DNA from: Chitinophaga pinensis
GTDB lineage: Bacteria; Bacteroidota; Bacteroidia; Chitinophagales; Chitinophagaceae
Direction of reading: 5' to 3'
Assembly: GCA_945876095.1 (NCBI GenBank)
Contig: CAMCMP010000016.1
Span: 1 to 64,000 of the forward strand
Length of the DNA stretch: 64,000 bases
Made by a program: the position numbers and the translations under genes. Under the pieces are notes generated by a model. It made no database searches. It worked only from the letters and a program-made list of their open reading frames with translations, and was not told the DNA's origin. Numbering within the stretch: the first letter of the stretch is position 1; each line of letters opens with the position of its first letter. Of the stretch, positions 26,449 through 34,618 are shown piece after piece.

Positions 26449-27312
26449 ATGAAGGATGCTCCATTGATTTCCATTATAATCCCTGTATTCAATGCTGGTA
26501 AAACTTTGCAGTCTACCATTGAAAGTATTTTAGGTCAATGCTATAAAAATATTGAATTAATAATTGTTGATGGTGAAAGTGTTGACAATACAAAAGATAT
26601 CATTGCCCAATATAAAAAAAACATTGATATTTTTATTTGTGAAAAGGACAATGGTATTTATGATGCAATGAACAAAGGTATTATTGCAGCAAATGGAGAT
26701 TGGTTGCTTTTTTTAGGCGGCGATGATGTTCTATTTAATTCAGAAATATTAACAAGTATTTTTATTGATTCGAATTTTGAAGAAATTGATTTTTTATATG
26801 GAGATGTTCTATTTAAAAGTAGTTCTTTAAAATATGGTGGAGAAAAGGATTATCCTACTTTATTAGATTCAAACATTTGTCATCAATCAATTTTTTATCA
26901 CAAAAAAATTTTTGAAACAATAGGACAATATAATTTAAGGTATCAAGTATTGGCTGATTTTGATATGAATATAAGGGTATTTCAAAATGAATCAATTCGT
27001 AAAAAATATGTTTCAAAAATAATCACTTTATTTAACGATAAGGGAACGAGCAACAGTGTATTGGATAAATACTTTTATTCTGATATGCTAAGTGTATTTC
27101 AGAAAGAGAAGGATTTTAATAATCGATCTCCATATTTACAACGATATTATTTCTATTGTGGTATTATCAATTTGTGTTCAAATGAAATAATGCTAGCTTT
27201 TAAGCAAATACCTTTAAGCTGGATAATTGGTAGAAGAAAATTATTCTATTTCTTATTCACTTTTAAATTTTTATTGAGAATTTTAATAAGAGATGAAATT
27301 AAAATTAAATAA
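26449..27312 (+). CDS. Family 2 glycosyltransferase
   Basis: 287 residues. GT-A fold start LISIIIPVFNAGKTLQSTIESILGQ, the first Asp in ELIIVDGESVDNTKDII, the ENDGIYDAMNKGIIAANGDWLLFLGGDD segment with the metal-binding DxD-like GGDD, and a catalytic-loop VLADFDMNIR. The C-terminus is basic with a hydrophobic stretch (LFYFLFTFKFLLRILI) that may sit on the membrane. The nucleotide-sugar donor cannot be told. It probably forms an operon with the YfhO-like gene upstream and a second GT2 downstream (53 bp gap). Confidence 0.92.
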   Translation: MKDAPLISIIIPVFNAGKTLQSTIESILGQCYKNIELIIVDGESVDNTKDIIAQYKKNIDIFICEKDNGIYDAMNKGIIAANGDWLLFLGGDDVLFNSEILTSIFIDSNFEEIDFLYGDVLFKSSSLKYGGEKDYPTLLDSNICHQSIFYHKKIFETIGQYNLRYQVLADFDMNIRVFQNESIRKKYVSKIITLFNDKGTSNSVLDKYFYSDMLSVFQKEKDFNNRSPYLQRYYFYCGIINLCSNEIMLAFKQIPLSWIIGRRKLFYFLFTFKFLLRILIRDEIKIK

Positions 27313-27365
27313 TAATTTTATTCACTTAATTTTTATTATAAACTACTGGGTGTTCTAAAACTAAT

Positions 27366-28220
27366 ATGAAATTATCCGTAATCATAATAAACTATAATAC
27401 TTTTAATCTTTCGTGTAATTGTATTAATTCGGTCTATGAAAAATTAAAAGAAGTAGAATTTGAAATCATTTTAGTAGATAATTCCTCTAATGAATGCGAT
27501 CCCAATTTGTTTAAAATTAAGTTTCCTCAAATAAATCTAGTCAACAGTACTACCAATACCGGTTTTGCTGGTGGAAACAATTTAGGTCTTCAATATGCTA
27601 CTGGTGAATATATTTTATTGCTCAACAGTGATACCGAATTAATTAACAACGCTCCAAAAATTTGTCTAGACCATTTATTAGAAAATAAAAATACTGGTTT
27701 AGTGACCTGTCAGCTAAGTTATCCCAACGGAAGCATTCAACACAATTGTAGAAGATTTAGAACCATCGGATGGGAATTACTGGAAATATTTCCCTTATAC
27801 AAATTAATGTCAAAATTCAAAAGGGAACAACGAATGCTTCATACCTATTTTGATCACCAAAGTTTTTCTAATTGCGATTGGGTCTGGGGAACATTTATGT
27901 TATTTCCAAAAAGCATTATTTCTCAATTCCCTGAAAAGAAATTATCGACAGATTTTTTTATGTATTGTGAAGATGTGCTATGGTGCTGGGAGATTAAGCG
28001 ATTGGGTTATCAGATTCACTTTTTGCCTTCTGCTAAAGTAATGCATATACATAAGGCAAGTACTAGTCAAAGTAAGTTAAATGGTTTAAGACTGACTTCA
28101 ATAAAAAACCATGCAAACTTTATGAGGAAAATCTATCCAGATTGGAGGTGGTATATATTTGCAGGTATTTTTTATAGTAAGCAATATATAGCAGTATTAG
28201 TAGGTAAAATATTAAAATAA
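27366..28220 (+). CDS. Family 2 glycosyltransferase, rhamnosyltransferase-like
   Basis: 284 residues of the WbbL-like subgroup: LSVIIINYNTFNLSCNCINSVYEKL, FEIILVDNSSNECDP, NTGFAGGNNLGLQYATGEYILLLNSDTEL (DTE metal site), GLVTCQLSYPNGSIQHNCRRF, DWVWGTFMLFPKSI and FFMYCEDVLWCWEIKRLGYQIHFLP. Members transfer rhamnose or similar sugars to O-antigen or cell-wall glycans on the cytoplasmic membrane face. It ends 7 bp before the convergent GT9 gene, marking the centre of the glycan cluster. Confidence 0.92.
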   Translation: MKLSVIIINYNTFNLSCNCINSVYEKLKEVEFEIILVDNSSNECDPNLFKIKFPQINLVNSTTNTGFAGGNNLGLQYATGEYILLLNSDTELINNAPKICLDHLLENKNTGLVTCQLSYPNGSIQHNCRRFRTIGWELLEIFPLYKLMSKFKREQRMLHTYFDHQSFSNCDWVWGTFMLFPKSIISQFPEKKLSTDFFMYCEDVLWCWEIKRLGYQIHFLPSAKVMHIHKASTSQSKLNGLRLTSIKNHANFMRKIYPDWRWYIFAGIFYSKQYIAVLVGKILK

Positions 28221-28227
28221 AAGTTTA

Positions 28228-29349
28228 CTATTTATTCAAAATTCTTTTCTTAAACGTATTTTTCAATAATCTATAAGGTGAAGATATAATTCCTAATATC
28301 ACTTCTTTATAAAAGGATAAATTGTTTCCATAAATCTCTCTATTGACTTTAATATGTTTTATTATAGCTCCAAACTCAAAATAGCATAAAAGGTTATATA
28401 CAATATATCTTGTAGTTTTAAATTGAAGAGGTACTGATTGATTGTAAATAAGTTTAGCTTTTTCAAAATCTTTTAGTGCCAAACTTACGCAATTGATAAT
28501 GGTTTCTAATTCAATATTCAATAATTCTATTAAACCCTTGTTGGGTATATTAAACTTAGCAAAATCTCTTGAAACCGGATTGCTCCAATTTGCATTTGCA
28601 TTTAATAGCTGAACCATTGGTAATTGTTTACCAGCATCAGAGGTAGTAATCCAAGTAATTCCAGAGGAACTTCCTAATAAAAAGCTACAATGATGTGACA
28701 GTTGAGTAGTTTCTCTTAAAGTTAAACTACTGCCATCAATGATGGATTTATTGGGGTGGCTAAATTGGTTAGCAGAGGATAGTATAATTGCAAAATTATT
28801 ATTAGCTATAATGTTCTCTGCAATTTTAATAGCGAGTTCTAAGTTTAAATTATTTTGGCCACTTTGAGGCGCATATTCAAAAAGAATAACCTGATCAAAT
28901 TTTTTTAAATCATTAATTATTGCGAATTGATTAGCTTTTTCAATTTCCTCTGGATACAATCTTACAACTGGTTGAACAGTTACTGTTAAAGGATGTTGAT
29001 AAGCTTGTAAAATACTACTTCGTATACTTCCGTCATAAAAGGCATGATTTGAATCAGCATTGTGTATAAAAAAAACTTCATCATAAATGCCTTCACTTTT
29101 TTGATTGAAAATTTTATTTTTAAAAGATCTTAGTGCAGGTGCATCATTTTTAGCAACAGAATCTACTTCTAAAATTTCATCTACAAATGGATTATTTAAT
29201 ATGATACTTTTACAAAAAGAAGCAATGGCCCATGTTAAATGAGAACCTGGAAAATCTTCTTTTATTTGTCGGGCTACAGCTGTTGCATAAAGACAGTCGC
29301 CATTGGAATATAATTGAACTAGTATTATTTTTTTGGGGCCCATAGTCAA
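28228..29349 (-). CDS. Family 9 (heptosyltransferase-like) glycosyltransferase
   Basis: 373 residues. GT-B fold: N-terminal KIILVQLYSNGDCLYATAVARQIKEDFPGSHLTWAIA with the Gly-Asp-x-x-x-(A/S)TA-x-x-x-R pattern of GT9, EILEVDS, then a C-terminal half with LFEYAPQSGQNNLNL, FAIILSSAN, TLRETTQLSHHCSFLLGSSSGITWI, where GT9 proteins bind the donor. A ~100-residue helical tail follows (AIIKHIKVNREIYGNNLSFYKEV). Likely role: core or O-glycan sugar transfer at the inner membrane. It abuts the next gene directly (start 1 bp before that gene's stop region), so it is the last gene of a minus-strand operon. Confidence 0.8.
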   Translation of the reverse strand: MTMGPKKIILVQLYSNGDCLYATAVARQIKEDFPGSHLTWAIASFCKSIILNNPFVDEILEVDSVAKNDAPALRSFKNKIFNQKSEGIYDEVFFIHNADSNHAFYDGSIRSSILQAYQHPLTVTVQPVVRLYPEEIEKANQFAIINDLKKFDQVILFEYAPQSGQNNLNLELAIKIAENIIANNNFAIILSSANQFSHPNKSIIDGSSLTLRETTQLSHHCSFLLGSSSGITWITTSDAGKQLPMVQLLNANANWSNPVSRDFAKFNIPNKGLIELLNIELETIINCVSLALKDFEKAKLIYNQSVPLQFKTTRYIVYNLLCYFEFGAIIKHIKVNREIYGNNLSFYKEVILGIISSPYRLLKNTFKKRILNK

Positions 29350-30216
29350 TTATTGATTGATCATCATCTTTGCCAATTCTTCAAATGAAACTTTTGGAGA
29401 CCATCCCAAAGAAGTAATAATGGTGGGGTCTGAAACTAGCATTTTGTATTCAGGGCTAAAATCATTTTTCAATTTAATATGATCTTGCCATTTTTCATCT
29501 ATGCTTAGAAAGCAAACATTTAACCATTCTTCAATTGAATGTCCTATTCCGGAAGATATATTTGCCTCATAAATATTGTCCTGTAAAACCAATGTTAAAA
29601 TACCCTCTACAATATCACCTGCATAGGTCCACTCCTTAATTACACTAATATCTCCTATTTCTAACTTTTCATTGCTTCCATTTGCAATGCGTTTTACAGC
29701 TTCGGTTATTTTTTTAGCCATATGTCTTTCTGTTCGTCTTGGACTATCATGGTTGAAAAAATATCCAACATATACTTGCAAACCTAATTTTCGATAATAT
29801 CTTGCTGCATAAGCTGATTGAATTCTACTGACTGAATATGGATCACGGGCCTCAAAACTATCCGACTCTTTAATTGGCTTTTCTTTATTCACAAATTGAA
29901 GTCCGCTGCCAGATATAAAAACTTTTGTTTTAGGAGAATAGATTTTAACCGCTTCTAAAATGTTGAAGGTGCCAGTACTGATGGTAGCATGGTTTTCAAA
30001 CAGTGCATCATGTCGAGTTGTTGAATTTGCTGCAAGATGAAAAATTAAATTTGGGGTAGTTTTTTTTACAAGTTCACTAACTGATTCAAAGTTTGTAAGG
30101 TCAGTATTTGAATCAGTTCTAGAGATCCCTATTACTTTATATTCCATCTTTTGTAATAGCACTGACAGATAAAATCCATCCTGTCCGTTTATCCCAAAAA
30201 TAATTGCTGTTTTCAA
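29350..30216 (-). CDS. SDR-type NAD-dependent epimerase/dehydratase, GDP-mannose 4,6-dehydratase-like
   Basis: 288 residues, extended SDR. The NAD motif is IIFGINGQDGFYLSVLLQKM, with the GQDG variant typical of GDP-mannose 4,6-dehydratases. NSTTRHDALFENHATISTGTFNILEA follows, then the active site SGSGLQF...PYSVSRIQSAYAARYYRK (SR in place of YxxxK spacing; the Tyr is in DPYSVSR), GYFFNHDSPRRTERHMAKKI and EWTYAGDIVEGI. It is shorter than classic GMD (~370). It probably makes a deoxysugar nucleotide for the cluster. The YxxxK lysine appears to be replaced (YSVSR), which should be checked. Confidence 0.85.
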   Translation of the reverse strand: MKTAIIFGINGQDGFYLSVLLQKMEYKVIGISRTDSNTDLTNFESVSELVKKTTPNLIFHLAANSTTRHDALFENHATISTGTFNILEAVKIYSPKTKVFISGSGLQFVNKEKPIKESDSFEARDPYSVSRIQSAYAARYYRKLGLQVYVGYFFNHDSPRRTERHMAKKITEAVKRIANGSNEKLEIGDISVIKEWTYAGDIVEGILTLVLQDNIYEANISSGIGHSIEEWLNVCFLSIDEKWQDHIKLKNDFSPEYKMLVSDPTIITSLGWSPKVSFEELAKMMINQ

Positions 30217-30217
30217 T

Positions 30218-32053
30218 TTATAAATTCTTTTTTACTACAAATGTTGCAAAGGTGTAATTATACTTTCCTAAATAATAAAAGTCAGGATTTGGACATTCCC
30301 ATTTTGGTAAATCAACTAAACTACAATCTTTCATATGGGAAATTAATCGATCTTGTAAATCATGTTTTGAATAAAACCTTTCATCTACTGCAGGTTTAGG
30401 ATCACCCGTCTTCCAATCTTCTTTGTAATCACAAGTAATAATTGCAACTCCACCTGGTGCTAATAAATCATTAATACATTTTACAAAAGATTCATCATCT
30501 GGATCATGTTCAATTACAGAAGTACTAAAAATGATGTCATAAGAATTTAACTGAGTAGTTGGCTTACTCATGTACTCTTGTAGGAAATAATTAATCATTG
30601 GATCAATCTCTTCTACCTTCTCTCCCATTCTAATTAAACTCATTGAAGCAGTATCTTCATAGCTTCCAACACAAAGTATTTTTGGACTAGCATATTGAGG
30701 GAGATATCTGCATACTGTATCAAAAACAAAAGCCTGTTGGACGTTTGCTTCAGGAATCTTTTTTGACATTGTTTTCGGAACAATTTCGAATATTTTTTCT
30801 ACTGCAGGTTGATAGAGTGTTCTGGCAGAATTGTCTAAAATCCGATTGAATGAATCAGTTTTTGATAAAATAACCGGTTGATAATTGATTGAATTATCAA
30901 TTGTTAAATGATCTTCAGTAGCTGCAGAAGTATTTCTTAACCATGTAAAAGATTTGTCTGGTATTGACAAGGCCCTTCGCCAATAGGATTGAAGGGTTCT
31001 TATAATACCCATTTTATTTTTTACAGGATTTTGAAATTTCCTTACAATAGCATCTAATATTCTTTCATATTCCCATAGAATATTTTTACTATTCCACTCA
31101 GAATTAAATTTCTCTAATGATCCCACTCCACTAGAAAGAATATTTTTTAAACTATTGTTTTCAATACAAAGTGATGGAGTTACATTAGAAATATGACGAA
31201 ACATTGAACTGTTTGATATGGCTAAAGGACGATTAACGGCTATAGCATAATCAACGGCACTGGATAATCCTCTAATACTAGAGTTCTCGTATAAAAATAC
31301 ATTGATAGAATTTTGTCCTAAAAAATCAAGAATGCCTTTGTCATCAAGAAAATTATGGGTTATTTCTAGTTGAATTCCCTTCTTTTTTACTAATTCCTTA
31401 CAATTGCTAGCTATTTGCTTTGCATTGTGTCCTTCGCTATCTGCATAGTCAGCAGCTGGTATGTTGAGTCTTATAATTGCATCATCAAATTCATTTTGTA
31501 CTATTGTTATAATTTTTTCAAATCCTTTATTAGGTGTTCCAAATCCAAAACTTCCGATAGTTAATAATTCTGGTTTCGGAAAATTATTAGAGTAAGTAGG
31601 TAAAAGTCTGCCAGTTTTGAAAACAAAAGGATTGTGCAATAATAAAGTTGGGTCAGCAGCAATATAATAATCAAATAAAACGTTGATGAGTTTCTCTCGT
31701 CCCATCAACAGGTATTTATTTTTATAGGAAGTTGTATTATCTGCAATTTCTTGGGTTATCTCATGCATAATCCCAATTTGAATTGCTTTTATATTCTTTA
31801 TATTATTTTTAAAAAGCTTCGGCCCTACTCTACTGTACAGCCAAGGCATAGTAGCAGGATGGTAGTTATATATAATAATAGAAGGATTATTTTCATCAAT
31901 TGCATTTTTCAACTTTGACAATGAATCACATTCTAACCATATAAAATTATATTTATTGGATTCAGAGATGGTTTGAAAAATATTTTTACCAAACTCGAAA
32001 ACACCACATTGAGATTTAAAATGTGATACAAATAAAACATTTAATTTTTTCAT
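30218..32053 (-). CDS. Fusion of a glycosyltransferase-like domain and a SAM methyltransferase
   Basis: 611 residues. About 1-350: GT-B style (KLNVLFVSHFKSQCGVFEFGKNIFQTI; PTLLLHNPFVFKTGRLLP; LLTIGSFGFGTPNKGFEKII; FLYENSSIRGLSSAVDYAIAVNRPLAISNSSMFRH), which resembles glycosyltransferase family 1/4 proteins. About 430-611: class I methyltransferase (PKILCVGSYEDTASMSLIRMG as motif I, YDIIFSTSVIEHDPDDESFVKCINDLLAPGGVAIITCDYKEDW). Motif I lacks the usual GxGxG, with CVGSYED instead. Such fusions can add and methylate a terminal sugar, capping chain length. Adjacent genes start or end within 3 bp, so it is in one operon with both neighbours. Confidence 0.8.
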   Translation of the reverse strand: MKKLNVLFVSHFKSQCGVFEFGKNIFQTISESNKYNFIWLECDSLSKLKNAIDENNPSIIIYNYHPATMPWLYSRVGPKLFKNNIKNIKAIQIGIMHEITQEIADNTTSYKNKYLLMGREKLINVLFDYYIAADPTLLLHNPFVFKTGRLLPTYSNNFPKPELLTIGSFGFGTPNKGFEKIITIVQNEFDDAIIRLNIPAADYADSEGHNAKQIASNCKELVKKKGIQLEITHNFLDDKGILDFLGQNSINVFLYENSSIRGLSSAVDYAIAVNRPLAISNSSMFRHISNVTPSLCIENNSLKNILSSGVGSLEKFNSEWNSKNILWEYERILDAIVRKFQNPVKNKMGIIRTLQSYWRRALSIPDKSFTWLRNTSAATEDHLTIDNSINYQPVILSKTDSFNRILDNSARTLYQPAVEKIFEIVPKTMSKKIPEANVQQAFVFDTVCRYLPQYASPKILCVGSYEDTASMSLIRMGEKVEEIDPMINYFLQEYMSKPTTQLNSYDIIFSTSVIEHDPDDESFVKCINDLLAPGGVAIITCDYKEDWKTGDPKPAVDERFYSKHDLQDRLISHMKDCSLVDLPKWECPNPDFYYLGKYNYTFATFVVKKNL

Positions 32054-32055
32054 TT

Positions 32056-33312
32056 CTATTTCTTATAAATATCAATAGTAGGTATTGGGAAAATAAAACC
32101 AGTTCCCTTTTCTAAAGCTTCTTTTTCCCTTTCTATAAACTCAGCCTTGAAATGCCAAGGTAAAACCAAATAATAATCTGGATTCATAGCCCTACTTTCT
32201 GCTTCACTAATAATTGGTATATTGGTTCCTAAAGTATAAGCGCCATATTTATCGGGATTGCGTTCCGCTGCATATTCTACTAACATACTATTAATATCGC
32301 ACCACTGAAGAATAGTGTTTCCTTTTGTAGATGCTCCATAAATATGCACTTTTTTCCCCTCCTGTTTTAATTTAACCAGTAAATCATGTAATTCATTTTT
32401 TACCTTTTCTATTCTATATTGAAATGCTACATAAGGCTTATCTGTATCCAATTCCAAATCAAATTCTTTTTGACGGATGTCATTCATTAACCGATGATTT
32501 TCTTTGTTGGCATATAATCCACTCTCTTTGTGTGTTGCATAACATCTTATACTGCCTCCATTGATATCGTTAAAAGCAATCTTAAAAATTTTCATATCCC
32601 CCATCGATACTATTTTTTCTAAAACTGCTAAACTATAAAACTCTAAATGCTCATGACAGATAGTGTCATAACTATCTAACTCCAACATATGAGGCATATA
32701 ACTCATCTCAAATACCCAAATTCCTTCTGGAGATAAAAAGCGTTTTATGTTTTTCACAAAATAAACAGGACTTTCCAAATCATAGAACATAGCAATAGAA
32801 GTTATAACATCCATTTTTTTGTTTCCAATGGCTGTCGATAATTCTGCTGAAGGAAAAATATCTTGAACTACAGTAGCATTTTTTACTTCTTGAGCAACAT
32901 CACTTGGGTCACAACCAAATTTTTCAAAATTGGTAGGATAAAAATCTAAAAGCGTTCCGTCATTACAACCAATGTCTAATACATTACAATTGTCTTTTTT
33001 TAATAAATTCAATGTAGTACTTACGATATCTTTCAAATGATTGCGCATGGTTGCATTTGTTCCACTCCGGTACCAGTAAGCTGCATACAAAATTTCGGGA
33101 GGAACGCTATGTTCCATTTGTAAAAGTCCACAGGCATTTTCGTCTTGCTGTGGATTACATCTTACCAACGAACAGTTTATTTTCCTCTGTGAAGGCATTT
33201 CTTTACCAGGTTTGACAAAAGATCCTTGTAAATATTGTGGTCCTAAATCAATTACTGGAGTTAAAGAGGAAGAACCACAAACTCTACAGGTTGTTCTTTT
33301 ACGAATGTGCAT
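32056..33312 (-). CDS. SAM-dependent sugar C-methyltransferase-like protein
   Basis: 418 residues in the three-domain layout of NDP-hexose C-methyltransferases (TylC3/TcaB9-like): N-terminal zinc-binding part with CRVCGSSSLTPVIDLGPQYLQGSF and LVRCNPQQDENACGLLQ; methyltransferase core NVLDIGCNDGTLLDFYP and IAMFYDLESPVYFVKNIKRFLSPEGIWVFEMSY; conserved YDTICHEHLEFYSL; and C-terminal Methyltransf_14-type domain KVHIYGASTKGNTILQWC. Members add a methyl branch to a keto-sugar nucleotide. It sits between the fusion gene and a DUF4254 gene in the glycan operon. Confidence 0.88.
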   Translation of the reverse strand: MHIRKRTTCRVCGSSSLTPVIDLGPQYLQGSFVKPGKEMPSQRKINCSLVRCNPQQDENACGLLQMEHSVPPEILYAAYWYRSGTNATMRNHLKDIVSTTLNLLKKDNCNVLDIGCNDGTLLDFYPTNFEKFGCDPSDVAQEVKNATVVQDIFPSAELSTAIGNKKMDVITSIAMFYDLESPVYFVKNIKRFLSPEGIWVFEMSYMPHMLELDSYDTICHEHLEFYSLAVLEKIVSMGDMKIFKIAFNDINGGSIRCYATHKESGLYANKENHRLMNDIRQKEFDLELDTDKPYVAFQYRIEKVKNELHDLLVKLKQEGKKVHIYGASTKGNTILQWCDINSMLVEYAAERNPDKYGAYTLGTNIPIISEAESRAMNPDYYLVLPWHFKAEFIEREKEALEKGTGFIFPIPTIDIYKK

Positions 33313-33315
33313 ACT

Positions 33316-33762
33316 TTATTTATTTAAATTTTTTAAAACAAGTTCTGAAAATTGTAAGTTAATAGCGTCTATACATTTGTTTCTTTCTAAATTTAGTAAT
33401 GCCAGCAACTTAACTACAGTATCTTTTTGATCTACCGGTACACTTTCAAATTCATATACTTTTTCTTGTTCGTGCCAAAGCTTACAATTAACATCTGCCA
33501 ATTGAGAAAATACTTCTCCTATTTTACCTTGAATTTCTTTTACTTCATTTCCTTGCTGCTTAAAAACTTTGTTACTGGCAAATGTTAAACGTTCAGCAGG
33601 TATATTTCCTGCAAATCCATCTGAAAAATATTCATCAATTTCAATTTGGAGTTGATCGCATTGCTTATTTAAACTAGTTAGTCTCACTTCATCAGTAGTG
33701 TGATATTGTTTTAATTTTACAATGGTAAGTTTATCACAAAGCATTCCAAGAGTTTCAGCCAT
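33316..33762 (-). CDS. DUF4254-family protein of the glycan cluster
   Basis: 148 residues, helical and charged, without signal peptide. The segments MLCDKLTIVKLKQYHT, NIPAERLTFASNKVFKQQGNEVKEIQGKIGEV and DVNCKLWHEQEKVYEF resemble DUF4254 proteins, which occur in Bacteroidota next to LPS and O-antigen glycosyltransferase genes (family memory). Function unknown; perhaps a helper of a glycosyltransferase. As first gene of the minus-strand operon (33762 down to 28228), its promoter should lie at 33763-33824, where TATTTTCG (one mismatch to TAnnTTTG) can be seen on the minus strand. Confidence 0.62.
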   Translation of the reverse strand: MAETLGMLCDKLTIVKLKQYHTTDEVRLTSLNKQCDQLQIEIDEYFSDGFAGNIPAERLTFASNKVFKQQGNEVKEIQGKIGEVFSQLADVNCKLWHEQEKVYEFESVPVDQKDTVVKLLALLNLERNKCIDAINLQFSELVLKNLNK

Positions 33763-33824
33763 TAAAATCGGTTTTATAAGTAATTGCGAAAATATTCTTT
33801 TTGAAATTATTAAACGAATTCAAT

Positions 33825-34577
33825 TTAAGAATAGGATTGCTTATCAATTCTAGCTAAAAATTCATTTAATCCATTTTGCTTTTTATTGTCAATTTTATAT
33901 TGAATATATTTTGAATAATATAATTTCAAATCAAAAGTCAAAAAATTACTCATTTTAATAACATCTTCAATATGTGTAATTCCCAATTCATTCGTCATAT
34001 TAAACATTTCTATAAACTGTTTATCCATTGGCTTATTACTTACCCATACAGCAAAAACAAATGGAAGTCCTGTGAGTTCCTTCCAGGCCAACCCTAGGTC
34101 ATAGCTGTATTTCGACTTACTTCGCAGTTCTAAGGCCCTGTCTCCTATTACTAAGCCTGCAGTTTCAGCTTCTATCGATAATTCATATCCCGATGAAGTA
34201 TCCACCAATTTAGGTTCAATATTCCAGTGCTCCTTTAGTAATATCTTCAGCAATGCAACAGAAGTTTTACTTTGGTAGTCCAATAAAACAGTTTGAATCT
34301 CATTCACTGGTACCTCACTAAATAGACAAACACTGGCTACTTCTCCATCACAAGCGATACAATAATCTGAAATAAGGTAATATTCCTTCAAAGCTGGTAA
34401 TATGGCAACTGGAACCAATCCTATGTCAATTTCATCATTTAATAGCATAGAAGCTATGTTTGCAGGGTAATCCATTACCAATTCCACCTCCTCTTTCATC
34501 AAACCCTTTTCAAAGCCATATATTAACGGTTTGGTATTAAGATAACTTACTGCTCCCACTCTTATTTTTCTGTCCAA
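33825..34577 (-). CDS. mqnA: MqnA, chorismate dehydratase (futalosine menaquinone pathway)
   Basis: 250 residues, usual length. Start DRKIRVGAVSYLNTKPLIYGFE is the MqnA hallmark, followed by DYPANIASMLLNDEIDIGLVPVAIL, DYCIACDGEVASVCLFSEVP, LDYQSKTSVALLKILL, AGLVIGDRALEL and YDLGLAWKELTGLPFVFAVWV. It dehydrates chorismate to 3-enolpyruvylbenzoate, the first committed step of the pathway. mqnE, the next enzyme, is in this window at 61 kb. The gene is divergent from purB with only 41 bp between the starts. Confidence 0.95.
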   Translation of the reverse strand: MDRKIRVGAVSYLNTKPLIYGFEKGLMKEEVELVMDYPANIASMLLNDEIDIGLVPVAILPALKEYYLISDYCIACDGEVASVCLFSEVPVNEIQTVLLDYQSKTSVALLKILLKEHWNIEPKLVDTSSGYELSIEAETAGLVIGDRALELRSKSKYSYDLGLAWKELTGLPFVFAVWVSNKPMDKQFIEMFNMTNELGITHIEDVIKMSNFLTFDLKLYYSKYIQYKIDNKKQNGLNEFLARIDKQSYS

Positions 34578-34588
34578 TTGCTTTAGTA

Positions 34589-34596
34589 TAATTTTG
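34589..34596 (+). promoter_or_regulatory. -7 element for purB
   Basis: TAATTTTG fits TAnnTTTG and lies 22 bp before the purB ATG. It faces the mqnA -7 element on the other strand. Confidence 0.45.
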
Positions 34597-34600
34597 CTTA

Positions 34601-34608
34601 CAAATTTA
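34601..34608 (-). promoter_or_regulatory. -7 element for mqnA
   Basis: On the minus strand these bases read TAAATTTG (fits TAnnTTTG), 23 bp before the mqnA ATG. Only four bases separate it from the purB -7 element, so the two promoters overlap. Confidence 0.45.
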
Positions 34609-34618
34609 CACCAACCAC

